DNA from: Leifsonia shinshuensis
GTDB lineage: Bacteria; Actinomycetota; Actinomycetes; Actinomycetales; Microbacteriaceae
Length of the DNA: 64,000 bases
Direction of reading: 5' to 3'
NCBI RefSeq assembly: GCF_013410375.1
Contig: NZ_JACCFL010000001.1
Coordinates: 3,348,001-3,412,000 of the forward strand
Shown here in pieces: positions 51,294-63,785 of this stretch. The notes under the pieces are model-generated. The model was not told the origin of the DNA. It did not search any database and worked only from the letters and a program-made list of their open reading frames with translations. Made by a program: the position numbers and the translations under genes. Positions within the stretch are counted from its first letter, which is position 1; every line of letters begins with the position of its first letter.

Positions 51294-51935
51294 ATGAACG
51301 CACTCCTCTCCCCATTCCTGGATCGCCCCGGCTTCGACCGCCCCGGCCTCGATCTGCCCGGCCTCGATCGTCCGCCCGCCGCCCGGCCGCCGTTACGGCT
51401 GGTGCCGCCGCTGCTGGAGCCGGACGAGCGCGAGGAGGCGCTCGAGCGCGAGGAGGCGCTCGAGCGCGAGGAGGCGGACGACCCCGGCGAGGCGGCCCGG
51501 GCGACCGGACAGCCGCCGGCGAGCCCGAGCGGACCGCAGAGCGCGAGCCCTGCGCCGCACGCGCCGGACCCCGAGCTGCGGACCGACTCCGGCATCGGCG
51601 AGGACGCCCGGCTGCTCTGCGCCAAGCTCGCGCTCTGCGTCATCGAGATCCTGGCGGGCGCGCGGCCGCTCGACCAGCTGGGCCGCTGGGTCAGCGACGC
51701 CGTCTTCATCCAATTGCTGCGCCGCACGGTCATCGCCGCGCGCTCCCGGGAGGTCACGGGCGACGAGGCCCGCCGCCCGCGCGTGCGCGTCGGCGAGCCG
51801 CTGCTGCATCGCCTCGGCGACTCGATCGTGGAGGCGGTCGTCATGATCCACCAGCCGACCCGCTCCCGAGCGGTGGCCCTGCGGCTGGAACGCCACCGGA
51901 CGCGCTGGCGGGCGACCGCGATCACCGTGCTGTAG
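51294..51935 (+). CDS. Rv3235-family protein (DUF6459)
   Basis: 213 aa. The N-terminal 100 residues are disordered and carry encoded repeats: RPGLDLPGLDRPP-type units, then three copies of EREEA (a 15 bp DNA repeat GAGGCGCTCGAGCGC). The conserved C-terminal domain (about 100-213, LLCAKLALCVIEILAGARPL, VSDAVFIQLLRRTV, RVRVGEPLLHRLGDSIVEAVVMI) matches the Rv3235-type family found near secA in actinobacteria. Function unknown. The ATG at 51294 is uncertain; a TTG at 51234 would add 20 residues. Confidence 0.75.
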   Translation: MNALLSPFLDRPGFDRPGLDLPGLDRPPAARPPLRLVPPLLEPDEREEALEREEALEREEADDPGEAARATGQPPASPSGPQSASPAPHAPDPELRTDSGIGEDARLLCAKLALCVIEILAGARPLDQLGRWVSDAVFIQLLRRTVIAARSREVTGDEARRPRVRVGEPLLHRLGDSIVEAVVMIHQPTRSRAVALRLERHRTRWRATAITVL

Positions 51936-51977
51936 CGGGCGTGCGTCCTTCGGCCATCCACGGCTCGCCCGAGACGA

Positions 51978-52014
51978 CGGACGGCGGGGCGGTCGTCGAC
52001 CACCCCGCCGTCCG
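51978..52014. terminator. Terminator between the Rv3235-like gene and secA
   Basis: CGGACGGCGGGG (51978-51989) pairs with CCCCGCCGTCCG (52003-52014); inside, GGTC-GTC-GACC pairs further. Lies between the convergent stops at 51935 and 52029. Confidence 0.8.
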
Positions 52015-52028
52015 CGGAACCTCTCGGC

Positions 52029-54830
<2,802 letters not shown>

Positions 54831-55067
54831 TGATGCACTCCATTTTGCTCGGTCGGGCCGATGATGCCCGCGCCCCGGCGGGCGCACGCCGCACGGCACA
54901 CTCCGCCGACGTTAGAGAACATCGTACTTGGTCCTCCCCTGAGCACGTCCCGTGGTCCCTGGGAGGGCGCTGTAAGACCGGTGAACGGGATGTCGTCGGT
55001 CAAGGGGCGGGTTGCACAGCGCGTCAGCGCCGCGGTCGCACGCCCCCCTTCGTGCCAAACTCGCTGG

Positions 55068-55631
55068 ATGAGTCGATCACGTCCGGACCCGCATGCCGCA
55101 GCCGCTGCCGAGCATGTCCGAAGAAGCGAGCAGAACCTGCACAATGTAGCCGAGAAGATTGCAGCATTTCGCAGATTATCCGCCGACGAACAGCGCCAGA
55201 TCCTCGCAGAACTCGACGCCCGCGCAGAGCGGAGACAAGCGGGCGCCTTTTCCATGGCGACATCGACCCTCATGACCGTTGCTGCGACGTTCGTGACCGT
55301 CTTCGCGGCTGTCTACGTCGCGCTGCTCAACGGTTTCTTCACTTCGGTAGCACCACTGATCGACCCACAGACGGGCTTGGTCCGTGGCGATGAACCGCGC
55401 GACACAATGAATGCACTGAGCACCCTGCAGTTCGAGGTGCTGATCATCGCGGGGATTCTGGTCTGCTTGGCACTGGCAACGTCGCTTTATGCGCGTGACA
55501 CGGATCGCCGACGAGCACTCTGCATCACCTGGGCGCGACTATATCGAGAAGCTCTTGAAGGTGCCGACAACAACCCGAAGAAGGTGCGATGGTTCATGTC
55601 CCAGCGGAGCGGCGCACAGCTCAAAGAGTGA
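55068..55631 (+). CDS. Two-helix membrane protein of unknown function, atypical composition
   Basis: 187 aa. A charged helical N-terminus (VRRSEQNLHNVAEKIAAFRR and LSADEQRQILAELDARAERR, possibly coiled-coil) is followed by two membrane helices (about 66-92, TLMTVAATFVTVFAAVYVAL; and about 128-148, EVLIIAGILVCLALATSLY) and a charged tail. Codon use is clearly less GC-rich than in the neighbours, with many A/T third positions. It interrupts the conserved secA-hpf neighbourhood, suggesting transfer. CAAACT ends 6 nt before the ATG at 55068. I do not recognise any family. Confidence 0.65.
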   Translation: MSRSRPDPHAAAAAEHVRRSEQNLHNVAEKIAAFRRLSADEQRQILAELDARAERRQAGAFSMATSTLMTVAATFVTVFAAVYVALLNGFFTSVAPLIDPQTGLVRGDEPRDTMNALSTLQFEVLIIAGILVCLALATSLYARDTDRRRALCITWARLYREALEGADNNPKKVRWFMSQRSGAQLKE

Positions 55632-55656
55632 CCACACTCATTTCCGCGCAGAGGAA

Positions 55657-55695
55657 CGCCGATGGCGCGCGCCGCCCGGGCGCACGCCATCGGCG
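55657..55695. terminator. Terminator between the orphan membrane gene and hpf
   Basis: CGCCGATGGCG (55657-55667) pairs with CGCCATCGGCG (55685-55695); 17 nt GC-rich loop. Between convergent stops at 55631 and 55704. Confidence 0.75.
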
Positions 55696-55703
55696 CGTCT
55701 GAC

Positions 55704-56405
55704 CTAGCCGAGCTTGCGGCTGGCGGTCGCGACCTCCTGCAGCTCCTCGGCGTCGTCGTCGAGGGCGATCACTCCGTAGTCCCAGCCCTTGCGCCGGTAG
55801 ACGACGCTCGGCCGCTTGGTCTCCTGGTCCACGAACAGGTAGAAGTCGTGGCCCACGAGCTCCATGTAGTAGAGGGCGTCGTCGACGGTCATCGGGATGC
55901 TCGCGAAGACCTTCTGGCGGATGACGACGGGGCTGTACTCCTCCTCCGTCTCGCCCGCCTCCTCGGCCTCGTCCGTGACGGCGGGGACGCTGCCCGTCCG
56001 CACCTGGTCGAGCACGGAGACGGGGGCCGCCGCGAGCCCGACCGCGCTGAAGCCGTCCGTGCTCGCCTCGCGCAGCGATGTCGGCCGATGCTGGCCGCGA
56101 TGCACCTTGCGCCTGTCCTTGGCCCTCCGCACGCGTTCGAGAAGCTTCCCGAGCGCGATGTCGAACGCAGCGTACTTGTCGGTTCCGGTCGCTTCCGACC
56201 TGACCACTGCTCGCGGTCCGACCAGGGTCAGCTCGACCCGGTCGTCTCCGTTCTGGGATCCGAGCTTCTCGTTGTGCCGGCTGACCTTGATCTCGAAGGA
56301 GATGGCCCGCTCGGCGAGATGCGCGACCTTGTCGGCCTTCTCGGTCGCGTATTCACGGAAGCGATCAGTGATTCCCAGGTTGCGTCCGACGATGTTGATG
56401 TCCAT
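55704..56405 (-). CDS. hpf: Ribosome hibernation-promoting factor, long form
   Basis: 233 aa. The N-terminal S30AE domain (about 1-105; MDINIVGRNLGITDRFREYATEK) binds the 30S subunit. After a linker, the C-terminal dimerisation domain (about 160-225; VVIRQKVFASIPMTVDDALYYMEL, GHDFYLFVDQETKRPSVVYRR) joins two ribosomes into inactive 100S dimers. A long-form Hpf as in Mtb RafH-type neighbours. Its own promoter is at 56476-56504. Confidence 0.94.
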   Translation of the reverse strand: MDINIVGRNLGITDRFREYATEKADKVAHLAERAISFEIKVSRHNEKLGSQNGDDRVELTLVGPRAVVRSEATGTDKYAAFDIALGKLLERVRRAKDRRKVHRGQHRPTSLREASTDGFSAVGLAAAPVSVLDQVRTGSVPAVTDEAEEAGETEEEYSPVVIRQKVFASIPMTVDDALYYMELVGHDFYLFVDQETKRPSVVYRRKGWDYGVIALDDDAEELQEVATASRKLG

Positions 56406-56475
56406 GGAGACCTCCCTGATCCGGCGTGACGTCCGCCCGGATCACGAAGGGCGGATCGCTCGCGCCTTTTCGACT

Positions 56476-56504
56476 ACCGTAGTGCTCCCCCGCACGTAAC
56501 GGAA
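56476..56504 (-). promoter_or_regulatory. Predicted hpf promoter
   Basis: Minus strand TTCCGT (56504-56499), 17 nt spacer, TACGGT (56481-56476), followed by a leader of about 65 nt. Confidence 0.6.
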
Positions 56505-56570
56505 CCGTGATCGACGGGTGAATTCCAGGATTCGACTGGACGTCCGCTGAATGCGGCTACGCGGACCTGG

Positions 56571-57266
56571 TCACCGCCGGCGAAGCGGCGTACGCGCGAT
56601 CGTCGCGGCGCCCGCAACCGACCCGCCGGCCGCGGTGATCGCCCGGGCGGCCTCCGCGATCGTGGCCCCGCTCGTCACGATGTCGTCGACGATCACGCAG
56701 CGCCGTCCGCGCAGCCGGCGGGACGCCACCATGCTGCCCGCCCGGTTGCCCGCCCGCGCCGCGCTCCCGAGCCCCGCCTGGTCGGCGGTCTGCCGGGTGA
56801 GCCGCAGCGCGCGCCAGAGCGGAGGCGGCAGCACCCGGGTGCGGGCGAGCACCGCGCCGGTCGGATGGTAGCCGCGCTTCCGCCAGGCCGCGCGGGTCGA
56901 CGGGATCAGGACGGGGACGCTCGGGACGCCGTGTCCCGGTGGTCCGCCGTCATGCGCCGCGGCGAGCGCGGGCCGCAGCGAGCGCGCCAGGGCGCGGGTC
57001 GTGTCCACCCGCCCGGCGTCCTTGTACGCCAGCAGCACGGCTCTCGGGACATCCGCGTAGTCGAGGGACGACCACACGGTCACGCCCTGCACGGTCCGGC
57101 TGCGGAGGTCCTGCGTCAGGGCCCTGGTGCAGTCGGCGCAGAGCGAGCGGTCGGGGGCGGAGCATCCCGCGCAGCTCACCGGGAGCAGCACGGCCGCCGC
57201 GTCGAGGACGGCGTCGCGCAGCAGCGGGAGCGGAGAGGGACGGGAGCGCGTGTCGGAGATCGTCAT
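56571..57266 (-). CDS. ComF-family phosphoribosyltransferase-like protein
   Basis: 231 aa. The N-terminal zinc ribbon has two CxxC pairs (SCAGCSAPDRSLCADC), and the C-terminal PRTase domain has VIVDDIVTSGATIAEAARAI. The central RKRGYHPTGAVLAR is the usual ComF/GntX N-RxRGfNQa region with changes. Related ComF proteins help DNA uptake; here, next to the mtr genes, the role is unknown (Rv3242c equivalent). ATG at 57266. Confidence 0.88.
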   Translation of the reverse strand: MTISDTRSRPSPLPLLRDAVLDAAAVLLPVSCAGCSAPDRSLCADCTRALTQDLRSRTVQGVTVWSSLDYADVPRAVLLAYKDAGRVDTTRALARSLRPALAAAHDGGPPGHGVPSVPVLIPSTRAAWRKRGYHPTGAVLARTRVLPPPLWRALRLTRQTADQAGLGSAARAGNRAGSMVASRRLRGRRCVIVDDIVTSGATIAEAARAITAAGGSVAGAATIARTPLRRR

Positions 57267-57376
57267 GACCCCAGCCTGGCCGCGGCAGCGCGCCCTCCGG
57301 CCGGTCCGAGCGGATCCGTGGAGAACCGATCGGCAGAGCCCTGCTGTGGAGGAGCGGGCCGCGCGGAGAACCGGCC

Positions 57377-59071
57377 TCAGGGCTGCCCGAGCTGCACCGC
57401 GACGGCGCCGACCTTGTCGGTCTGGGTCTGCCAGCCGCTGCCCGTCGGCGCCTGCAGAGTGCCGTCGCCGGCGAGCACGAGGTACCGCGACAGCCCGCCT
57501 GCGCCCACGATCGTCCGGCCGGCCGACGGGCCGGCTGTGGTGGACGAGGTGCCGCCGATGGTCTGCTCGTTGATCCCTGTGGCGTCGCCGCTGGTGGCGC
57601 TGAGCACGACCACCGTGAGCTCGCCCGTCCAGGCGATGGAAGTCGGGCTGCCGTCGCCGACCGTCAGCTCGATAGGCGCCGTGATGGAGGTCGGCAGGCC
57701 GTCCGCGCCGCGCACCACCCCGGCCGCGACCACGGCGTAGCCGCTCCCCGTCCGGAGCACCGCGACCACCCGCGTCCCGTCGCGCGAGACGGCGAGCGCG
57801 ACGATCCCGACCGCGCCCGGCCAGTCCACCTTGACGGCGTGCGGCTGGCCGTTGGCTCCGGCAACCTGGATCGCGTTCGGGGCCGTCGACGGCACGCTCC
57901 ACAGCCAGCCCTGGTTGTCCAGCGCGGGAGCGATCAAGCCCGGGCGCAGGTCGACGTGCACCGGGTCGCCGGACTTGCGGACGAGCACCGCCACGCCGTG
58001 CGAGAGCACCGCCACCTCGTCGCGGGCCGCGTTCACGGTCGCGGCGGACGGCTGGAGGGCGACCACCTTGTCACTGAGCCCGCTCAGCGGCGTGATGGTC
58101 GACCCGTTGAGGAGCCCGAACGACTCGCCGCGGTAGACGATGGCGTGCGAGTCCACCGGCGGATCCTGCAAGGGCACCGCGTTGTCCGGCAGCTGCGCGA
58201 TCTGCTGGGTGTTGCCCTCGATCGACAGCTGGACGGAGGACGCCAGCGAGCCGAGGCTCTGCTCCAGCTGCAACTGCATCCGCTGGAGCTGCAGCTGATC
58301 GGCCTGGCCCGCCTCCGAGCTCAGGTCGACGTGCGCGACGCCGTTCGACGTGGTGACCGACGGCACGGCCAGCTGCGTGCCCTGCGGGAAGGCGCTGGTC
58401 ACGGCGCCGTTCAGCCACTTGGCCGGGCCGGCCAGCACGGCGCTCGCCACGCGGGTGGCGGCGGCCGCGACCCGGGCGGGGAACCAGCGGGCGTCCGGCA
58501 CCAGGTAGGAGTAGTCCGCGTTGTAGAAGTAGAGCGTCTGCTGGCTGTAGACGGCGCGGAAGGTCGGGTCGTCGATGACGACACCGTCGGGGGCCACGGC
58601 GATGCGCCACTGGCCGTTCTCCTTGGTGAGCTGATAGCTGAGTCCGACGGGCGCGTTGCTCGACACCGGGTGGTACGCGCCGACGCTGTCCACATTGGCG
58701 ACGGGGTTGACGTCCACCGACCACTGGTTGCCCGTGTGGTCGAAGGTGCGGCTGCGGCCGTCGTCCACCGTGACCGATTCGTCCGGGTTCCAGGACGCCC
58801 CCATCGACCGGGTGAGGTACTCCCGGGCGATGGCGAAGTTGTTCTTCGGACTGGACGCGGCGTCGATGAAGCCCTGGACGATCCGCTGCGGGGTCGCGCC
58901 GTTCTCGGGCGGCGACGGGTTGAAGTCGAGGTCGAGCTGGTCGTTGACCTGGGCCACGGGGCCGCCCTGGCGCACCGGCCCGGCGTCCGGGATGCTCGCG
59001 CACGCCGCCAGCGCCAGCGCGAGGACCGCGGCGATCGCCGCTCCGAGGCCGCGCACCGTCCGCGGCCTCAT
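57377..59071 (-). CDS. lpqB: Lipoprotein LpqB, MtrAB partner
   Basis: 564 aa. Lipobox [10 protein letters not shown] at about residue 24, then the conserved GPVRQGG and a GerMN domain (about 195-320, [40 protein letters not shown]) and a beta-propeller-like C-terminal domain. LpqB binds the MtrB sensor outside the membrane and modulates MtrA phosphorylation. ATG at 59071 overlaps the mtrB stop by 4 nt. Confidence 0.94.
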   Translation of the reverse strand: MRPRTVRGLGAAIAAVLALALAACASIPDAGPVRQGGPVAQVNDQLDLDFNPSPPENGATPQRIVQGFIDAASSPKNNFAIAREYLTRSMGASWNPDESVTVDDGRSRTFDHTGNQWSVDVNPVANVDSVGAYHPVSSNAPVGLSYQLTKENGQWRIAVAPDGVVIDDPTFRAVYSQQTLYFYNADYSYLVPDARWFPARVAAAATRVASAVLAGPAKWLNGAVTSAFPQGTQLAVPSVTTSNGVAHVDLSSEAGQADQLQLQRMQLQLEQSLGSLASSVQLSIEGNTQQIAQLPDNAVPLQDPPVDSHAIVYRGESFGLLNGSTITPLSGLSDKVVALQPSAATVNAARDEVAVLSHGVAVLVRKSGDPVHVDLRPGLIAPALDNQGWLWSVPSTAPNAIQVAGANGQPHAVKVDWPGAVGIVALAVSRDGTRVVAVLRTGSGYAVVAAGVVRGADGLPTSITAPIELTVGDGSPTSIAWTGELTVVVLSATSGDATGINEQTIGGTSSTTAGPSAGRTIVGAGGLSRYLVLAGDGTLQAPTGSGWQTQTDKVGAVAVQLGQP

Positions 59072-60783
59072 GCGCGGGCCTCGCTTCCCGGCAGGGGGGC
59101 GTCGTCGACGGCGGTGTCGTAGGCCGGCGTGTCGTCCACTTCGGCGTCGCCGGCCGGGCCGGCGTCGGCCGCCGCCGGCTCGCGCCGCCCCGGCTTCGTC
59201 CCCGCGTCCAGGGGAGGCAGCGGCAGCGGGGAGGCGATGATCCCCTTGCCCGTGAACCGCGGCAGGGTCAGCCGGAAGCACGACCCCTCCCCCGGCATCG
59301 ACCAGACCTGGAGCCAGCCCGAGTGCAGCGTGGCGTCCTCCAGGGAGATGGCGAGGCCGAGCCCGGTGCCGCCGAGCGTGCGCTTGCGGGACGGGTCGGC
59401 GCGCCAGAACCGGTCGAAGACGTGGTTGACGTCCTGCTGGCTCATGCCGATCCCGTAGTCGCGGACGGTCAGCGCGACGGCCGTCTCGTTGCTGTCCACG
59501 GTGACCACCACCGGCGCGCCCTCGCCGTGCTCGATCGCGTTGCCGATGAGGTTGCGCACGACGCGGCGGATGCGGCGCGGGTCCATGCCCACATCGAAGT
59601 AGCCGCCGGGGGCCTCCAGCCGCAGCTCCGAGCCGTTCTGCTCGGCGAGGGTGCGGAGCTCGTCGACGACCTCCTCGCCCAGCCGGACGAGGTTGGTGGG
59701 CTCCGGGTCGAGCGCCACGGAGCCGGCGTCGTAGCGGCTGATCTCGAGCAGGTCGGAGAGCAGCCGGTCGAAGCGCTCGATCTGGGTGTGCAGCAGCTCG
59801 GCCGTGCGCGAGGTCGCCGGCGGGAAGGAGCCGCGCTGGTCGTAGATGACGTCGCCCGCGAGCCGGATGGTCGTCAGCGGCGTCCGCAGCTCGTGCGACA
59901 CGTCCGACACGAAGCGCTGCTGGAGCTGCGAGAGCGTCGCGAGCTGGTTGATCTGGCTCTGCATGCTGTCCGCCATCCCGTTGAACGAGCGGGCGAGCGA
60001 CGCGAAGACATCCTCGCCCTTCTCGGGGATGCGCACCGCGAGGTCGCCGGCGGCCAGCCGCTCACTGGTGCGGGCGGCGACGCGGATCGGCTCGACCACG
60101 AAGCGCACGATCAGCCAGGTGATCGCGCCGATCAGCACGATCAGCGCAAGTCCGGCCAGGAGGAGAGTGTTCTGCACGAACAGCAGCGTGTTCTCCGAGT
60201 CGCGCAGGTTGTAGCCGATGTACAGCTCGTAGTGGCCGTACATCGGCAGGGTGAGCTGGGTGCCGACCACGATGCCGGGGTCGGTGGAGTCCGTTCCGGC
60301 GGGGAGCGCGACCGACTGGTAGAACTGCTTGGTCCCGCCGTTCTCGACGGCCGTGCGCAGCTGCTGCGAGATGACCGGGTTGAGCGCGGGGCTGCCGCGG
60401 TCCGGCGGAGCGAGGACGCTGGTGTCCTGCCCGGGCACGCGGTAGGCGGCGATCAGCCGGCTGGAGGTCGACGCCTGCACCGCCTGCAGGGTGGAGTTGA
60501 GCAGGTTCTTCCCGCTGTCGCCCGAGGAGATGTCCGACGCGTTCAGCGTCGACTGGGCGGCCGTCGTCGCCCGGCTGGAGTCGCGCAGCGCCTGGTCGAG
60601 CCGCGACTGGTAGAGGTCGTTGCTGATGCTGAGCGCCATGTAGACGCCGGTGACGAGGATCGCGACGCCGGTCAGGAGCAGCGTGATCGCGACGGTGCGC
60701 AGCTGCAGCGAGCGTCTCCAGAGGCGCGCCAGGTCGGAGGGCAGCTGCCGCCACCACTCCCTGTCCGGCCACCGGAAGCGCAT
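59068..60783 (-). CDS. mtrB: Sensor histidine kinase MtrB
   Basis: 571 aa. Two membrane helices (about 29-50 and 207-230) flank an extracytoplasmic sensor domain; a HAMP domain follows (about 232-285). H-box [20 protein letters not shown]-box [17 protein letters not shown]1 VRDYGIGM, G2 [10 protein letters not shown]. The partner of MtrA, controlling cell wall, division and osmotic response in actinobacteria. Followed by overlapping lpqB. The C-terminal 60 residues are an acidic extension. Confidence 0.95.
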   Translation of the reverse strand: MRFRWPDREWWRQLPSDLARLWRRSLQLRTVAITLLLTGVAILVTGVYMALSISNDLYQSRLDQALRDSSRATTAAQSTLNASDISSGDSGKNLLNSTLQAVQASTSSRLIAAYRVPGQDTSVLAPPDRGSPALNPVISQQLRTAVENGGTKQFYQSVALPAGTDSTDPGIVVGTQLTLPMYGHYELYIGYNLRDSENTLLFVQNTLLLAGLALIVLIGAITWLIVRFVVEPIRVAARTSERLAAGDLAVRIPEKGEDVFASLARSFNGMADSMQSQINQLATLSQLQQRFVSDVSHELRTPLTTIRLAGDVIYDQRGSFPPATSRTAELLHTQIERFDRLLSDLLEISRYDAGSVALDPEPTNLVRLGEEVVDELRTLAEQNGSELRLEAPGGYFDVGMDPRRIRRVVRNLIGNAIEHGEGAPVVVTVDSNETAVALTVRDYGIGMSQQDVNHVFDRFWRADPSRKRTLGGTGLGLAISLEDATLHSGWLQVWSMPGEGSCFRLTLPRFTGKGIIASPLPLPPLDAGTKPGRREPAAADAGPAGDAEVDDTPAYDTAVDDAPLPGSEARA

Positions 60784-60796
60784 CGCGGCCTCCCGG

Positions 60797-61480
60797 TCAG
60801 GTCGCCGCGCCGGCGCGGTAGCCCACCCCGCGCACGGTCATCACGATCTTGGGGTTGTCCGGGTCCTGCTCCACCTTGGCGCGCAGGCGCTGGACGTGCA
60901 CGTTCACCAGCCGGGTGTCCGCCTTGTAGTGGTAGCCCCAGACCTGCTCCAGCAACATCTCCCGGGTGAACACCTGCTGCGGCTTGGAGGCCAGCGCGAG
61001 CAGGAGGTCGAACTCCAGCGGCGTGAGCGCGATGCGGGAGTCGCCGCGGCGCACCTCGTGGCCGGCGACGTCGACGACGAGGTCGCCGACTCGCAGCTGC
61101 TCGGCGGGCGGGCTGGTCGGTGCGGGCCGCAGCCGGGTGCGGATGCGCGCCACCAGCTCCTTCGGGTTGAAGGGCTTGACCATGTAGTCGTCGGCGCCGG
61201 ACTCCAGGCCCTTGACGACGTCGGCGGTGTCGGACTTGGCGGTGAGCATGATGACGGGGGTGCCGGACTCGGCGCGGATGCGACCGCAGACCTCGATCCC
61301 GTCGAGGCCGGGCAGCATCAGGTCGAGCAGGACGAGGTCGGGCTTGGCCGCGCGGAAGATGTCGAGCGCCTGGGCGCCGTCTTCGCAGAACACGGGGTCG
61401 AATCCCTCGGTGCGGAGCACGATGCCGATCATCTCGGCGAGGGCGGTGTCGTCGTCGACCACCAGGATGCGACTAGTCAT
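60797..61480 (-). CDS. mtrA: Response regulator MtrA
   Basis: 227 aa OmpR-type regulator. Receiver domain: Asp9-11 pocket, phosphoacceptor Asp53 (LVLLDLMLPGLDG), Thr in MLTAKSD, Lys in MVKPFNPKEL. Winged helix about 130-225, ending NPKIVMTVRGVGYRAG. Minus-strand GATTCT (61492-61487) ends 6 nt before the ATG, so the message may be leaderless. First gene of mtrA-mtrB-lpqB, with 13 nt to mtrB. Confidence 0.96.
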   Translation of the reverse strand: MTSRILVVDDDTALAEMIGIVLRTEGFDPVFCEDGAQALDIFRAAKPDLVLLDLMLPGLDGIEVCGRIRAESGTPVIMLTAKSDTADVVKGLESGADDYMVKPFNPKELVARIRTRLRPAPTSPPAEQLRVGDLVVDVAGHEVRRGDSRIALTPLEFDLLLALASKPQQVFTREMLLEQVWGYHYKADTRLVNVHVQRLRAKVEQDPDNPKIVMTVRGVGYRAGAAT

Positions 61481-61710
61481 GTCCGAAGAATCCCCTGAAC
61501 CCCTCTCGGGCGGCGCGCGCCGCAGCTGTAACGGGACAAGCGTAGTCGCTGAGGCTGCACGAGCCTTGTATGCCCGCCCGATGCGCGCTGTGGGCACGTC
61601 GAGACTGTGGAGGAACGGGTCGTCCGCGTGCCCTGTGGGCGGGGCATCGCCGCAGCGTCGGATGTGCCAGCATGGGAGCACCGCATCAGACGGGGGATGA
61701 GAGGCACGGC

Positions 61711-63144
61711 GTGAGCGACGACCAGAGCTGGCGGGCACCGGAGGCGTCCGAGGGCGCAGGGGCGGGCGACGCGGCGCCCGGAGTGCCTGCGCCGGACGGG
61801 TCGACGCCCTCCGCTCCGCCGCCCGCGGCTCCCGCCGCGGCTCCCGCGGTTCCGCAGTACGGCGAGTACGCGCCGGGGTACGGGCAGCAGCAGGGGTATC
61901 CGCAGCAACCCGGCTATCCGCAGCAGCCGCCGTACGGGCAGCAGGGCTATCCGCAGCCCGGCTACCCGCAGCAGGGCTACCCGCAGCAGGGGTACCAGCA
62001 GCCCGGCTGGCAGTACGACTACTCGCAGGGCTGGCAGCAGCAGGGCTGGCAGCAGCCCTACGGGTCCGCCGGCGCGCAGCCGGGCTGGGCCCCGCCGCCC
62101 AAGCCGGGCTTGATCCCGCTGCGTCCGCTGTCGTTCGGCACACTGATCGGCGCGCCCTTCCAGGCTCTGCGCCGCAACCCCAAGATCACCGTCGGGGCCG
62201 CGCTCCTCCTCCAGGGCGTCCCGACGATCCTGGTCACGGCCCTCCTCTACGGCGGCTTCTTCCTCCTCTTCTCCCGCATCCAGAACGCGAGCGCCGCGGA
62301 CCGCGACACCATCACGGCGGGCGCCGTAGGCGGCAGCATCGTCCTCGGCGTGCTCGTCGTCGTCATCTCCGGCATCTTCAGCGCGCTGCTGCAGGGCATC
62401 GTCGTCTCCGAGGTGTCCCGCGAGACCCTCGGCGAGAAGCTGACCTTCCGCGCGCTCTGGCAGCTCTTCCGCACGCGCTTCGGCGCGCTGGTCGGCTGGA
62501 CGTTCCTCTGGTCCCTGTTCTGGCTCGTCGCCCTCGCGCTCGTGGTCGCGATCATCGTCGCCCTCGCGATGCTGGGCGGCACGGCCGGGGTCATCGGCGC
62601 CGTCCTCGTCGGCCTCGGCGGGAGCATCGGCCTGGTGGTCGTCTTCGTCTGGCTCTACACCAAGCTCTCGATCGTGCCGAGCGCCCTGGTCATCGAGCGG
62701 CTGCCGTTCCGCGCCGCGATCTCGCGCTCCTGGCGGCTCACGACCGGCTACTTCTGGCGCACCTTCGGCGTGATCATCCTGCTCTGGCTGATCATCTACG
62801 CCGTGACCCAGGTGATCGCGTTCCCGTTCGCGCTCCTCGGCGGCATGCTCGGGGGCGTGTTCGCGCCGACGTCGCTGAGCACGCCCGATCAGAGCTCGTT
62901 CGCACAGATCTTCGTCAGTCAGCTGGGCGTCAACCTGATCTCGTCCGTCGTCACGGCGATCGTCGGCGCGATCGGCAGCGTCGTCCAGTCCGCCGCGCTC
63001 GGCCTGATCTACATCGACCTGCGGATGCGCAAGGAGGGGCTCGACCTCGAGCTCGTGCGGTTCGTCGAGGCCAGGCAGACCGGCCAGGACCTCCCCGACC
63101 CGTACACGCAGCCGGCGCCGACAGCGACCTGGCCGGGCGCCTGA
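61711..63144 (+). CDS. GPDPase membrane domain protein with Q/P/Y-rich head
   Basis: 477 aa. The first 130 residues are low complexity, with about ten QGYPQQ/PGYPQQ-type repeats. The rest is a glycerophosphoryl diester phosphodiesterase membrane domain: about six to eight helices with SFGTLIGAPFQALRRNPKITV, SALLQGIVVSEVSRETLGEK and RAAISRSWRLTTGYFWRTFG. The phosphodiesterase catalytic part itself is absent, so this is a membrane protein of unknown role. GTG at 61711 preceded by GAGAGG. First of an operon with DUF4129 and DUF4350; divergent from mtrA with 230 bp between them. Confidence 0.85.
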   Translation: MSDDQSWRAPEASEGAGAGDAAPGVPAPDGSTPSAPPPAAPAAAPAVPQYGEYAPGYGQQQGYPQQPGYPQQPPYGQQGYPQPGYPQQGYPQQGYQQPGWQYDYSQGWQQQGWQQPYGSAGAQPGWAPPPKPGLIPLRPLSFGTLIGAPFQALRRNPKITVGAALLLQGVPTILVTALLYGGFFLLFSRIQNASAADRDTITAGAVGGSIVLGVLVVVISGIFSALLQGIVVSEVSRETLGEKLTFRALWQLFRTRFGALVGWTFLWSLFWLVALALVVAIIVALAMLGGTAGVIGAVLVGLGGSIGLVVVFVWLYTKLSIVPSALVIERLPFRAAISRSWRLTTGYFWRTFGVIILLWLIIYAVTQVIAFPFALLGGMLGGVFAPTSLSTPDQSSFAQIFVSQLGVNLISSVVTAIVGAIGSVVQSAALGLIYIDLRMRKEGLDLELVRFVEARQTGQDLPDPYTQPAPTATWPGA

Positions 63145-63146
63145 GC

Positions 63147-63785
63147 GTGCGCTTCGACGTCCCGGTCGACCCGAGCTCGCCGCAGGCTCAGGACTGGATC
63201 CGCAACGAGCTCGCCAAGCCCGAGTACCAGGCGGCCAAGCCGACCTGGTTCGACATCGCCTCCAAGGCGGTGCAGGACTGGCTCGCCTCGCTGCTCAACG
63301 GGCCGACCGGGAGCGCGGGCCCCGTCCTCCTGGTGGTGGTCGTGCTGATCGCCGCCGCGCTCATCGTCGTCGCGTTCGTCGTCTTCGGGCGCCCGCGGGT
63401 CAACCGACGCGCCGCGTCCGCCCCGCGCGCGCTGTTCGGCGCGGGCGACGCCCGTTCCGCGGACGAGCTGCGGCGCTCGGCGGCCGACGCCGCCCGCGCG
63501 GAGGACTGGCCGCTGGCGATCGAGGAGCAGTTCCGCGCGATCGCGGTCTCGCTGGACGAGCGCACCCTCGTGGAGGTGCGGCCCGGCACCACCGCGACCG
63601 AGTTCGCGTCGCAGGCCTCGCGCGCGGCGCCCGCGAAGGCGGCCGCGCTCCGCCAGGCCGCCCGGACCTTCGACGAGGTCCGTTACCTCGACCGGCCCGG
63701 CTCCGAGGCCGGCTACCGGCAGCTCCTCGACCTCGACGGGCAGCTGCAGCGCGTCCGGCCGGACCAGGAGGCCGTTGTCGCATGA
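63147..63785 (+). CDS. DUF4129 family membrane protein
   Basis: 212 aa. A short extracytoplasmic N-terminus (FDVPVDPSSPQAQDWI), one or two membrane helices (about 57-85), then a cytoplasmic DUF4129 domain: ELRRSAADAARAEDWPLAIEEQFRAIAVSLDER and RTFDEVRYLDRPGSEAGYRQL in outline (the first given by its ends ELRRSAADA and AVSLDER). Usually found in operons with a MoxR ATPase and DUF58 proteins; role unknown. GTG start 2 nt after the previous stop. Confidence 0.88.
   Translation: MRFDVPVDPSSPQAQDWIRNELAKPEYQAAKPTWFDIASKAVQDWLASLLNGPTGSAGPVLLVVVVLIAAALIVVAFVVFGRPRVNRRAASAPRALFGAGDARSADELRRSAADAARAEDWPLAIEEQFRAIAVSLDERTLVEVRPGTTATEFASQASRAAPAKAAALRQAARTFDEVRYLDRPGSEAGYRQLLDLDGQLQRVRPDQEAVVA

Noticed and set aside
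61481..61710. MtrA autoregulatory direct-repeat site (GTAAC pairs)
   Set aside because: Only a single GTAAC is present in the mtrA upstream region, so no pair with the usual spacing.
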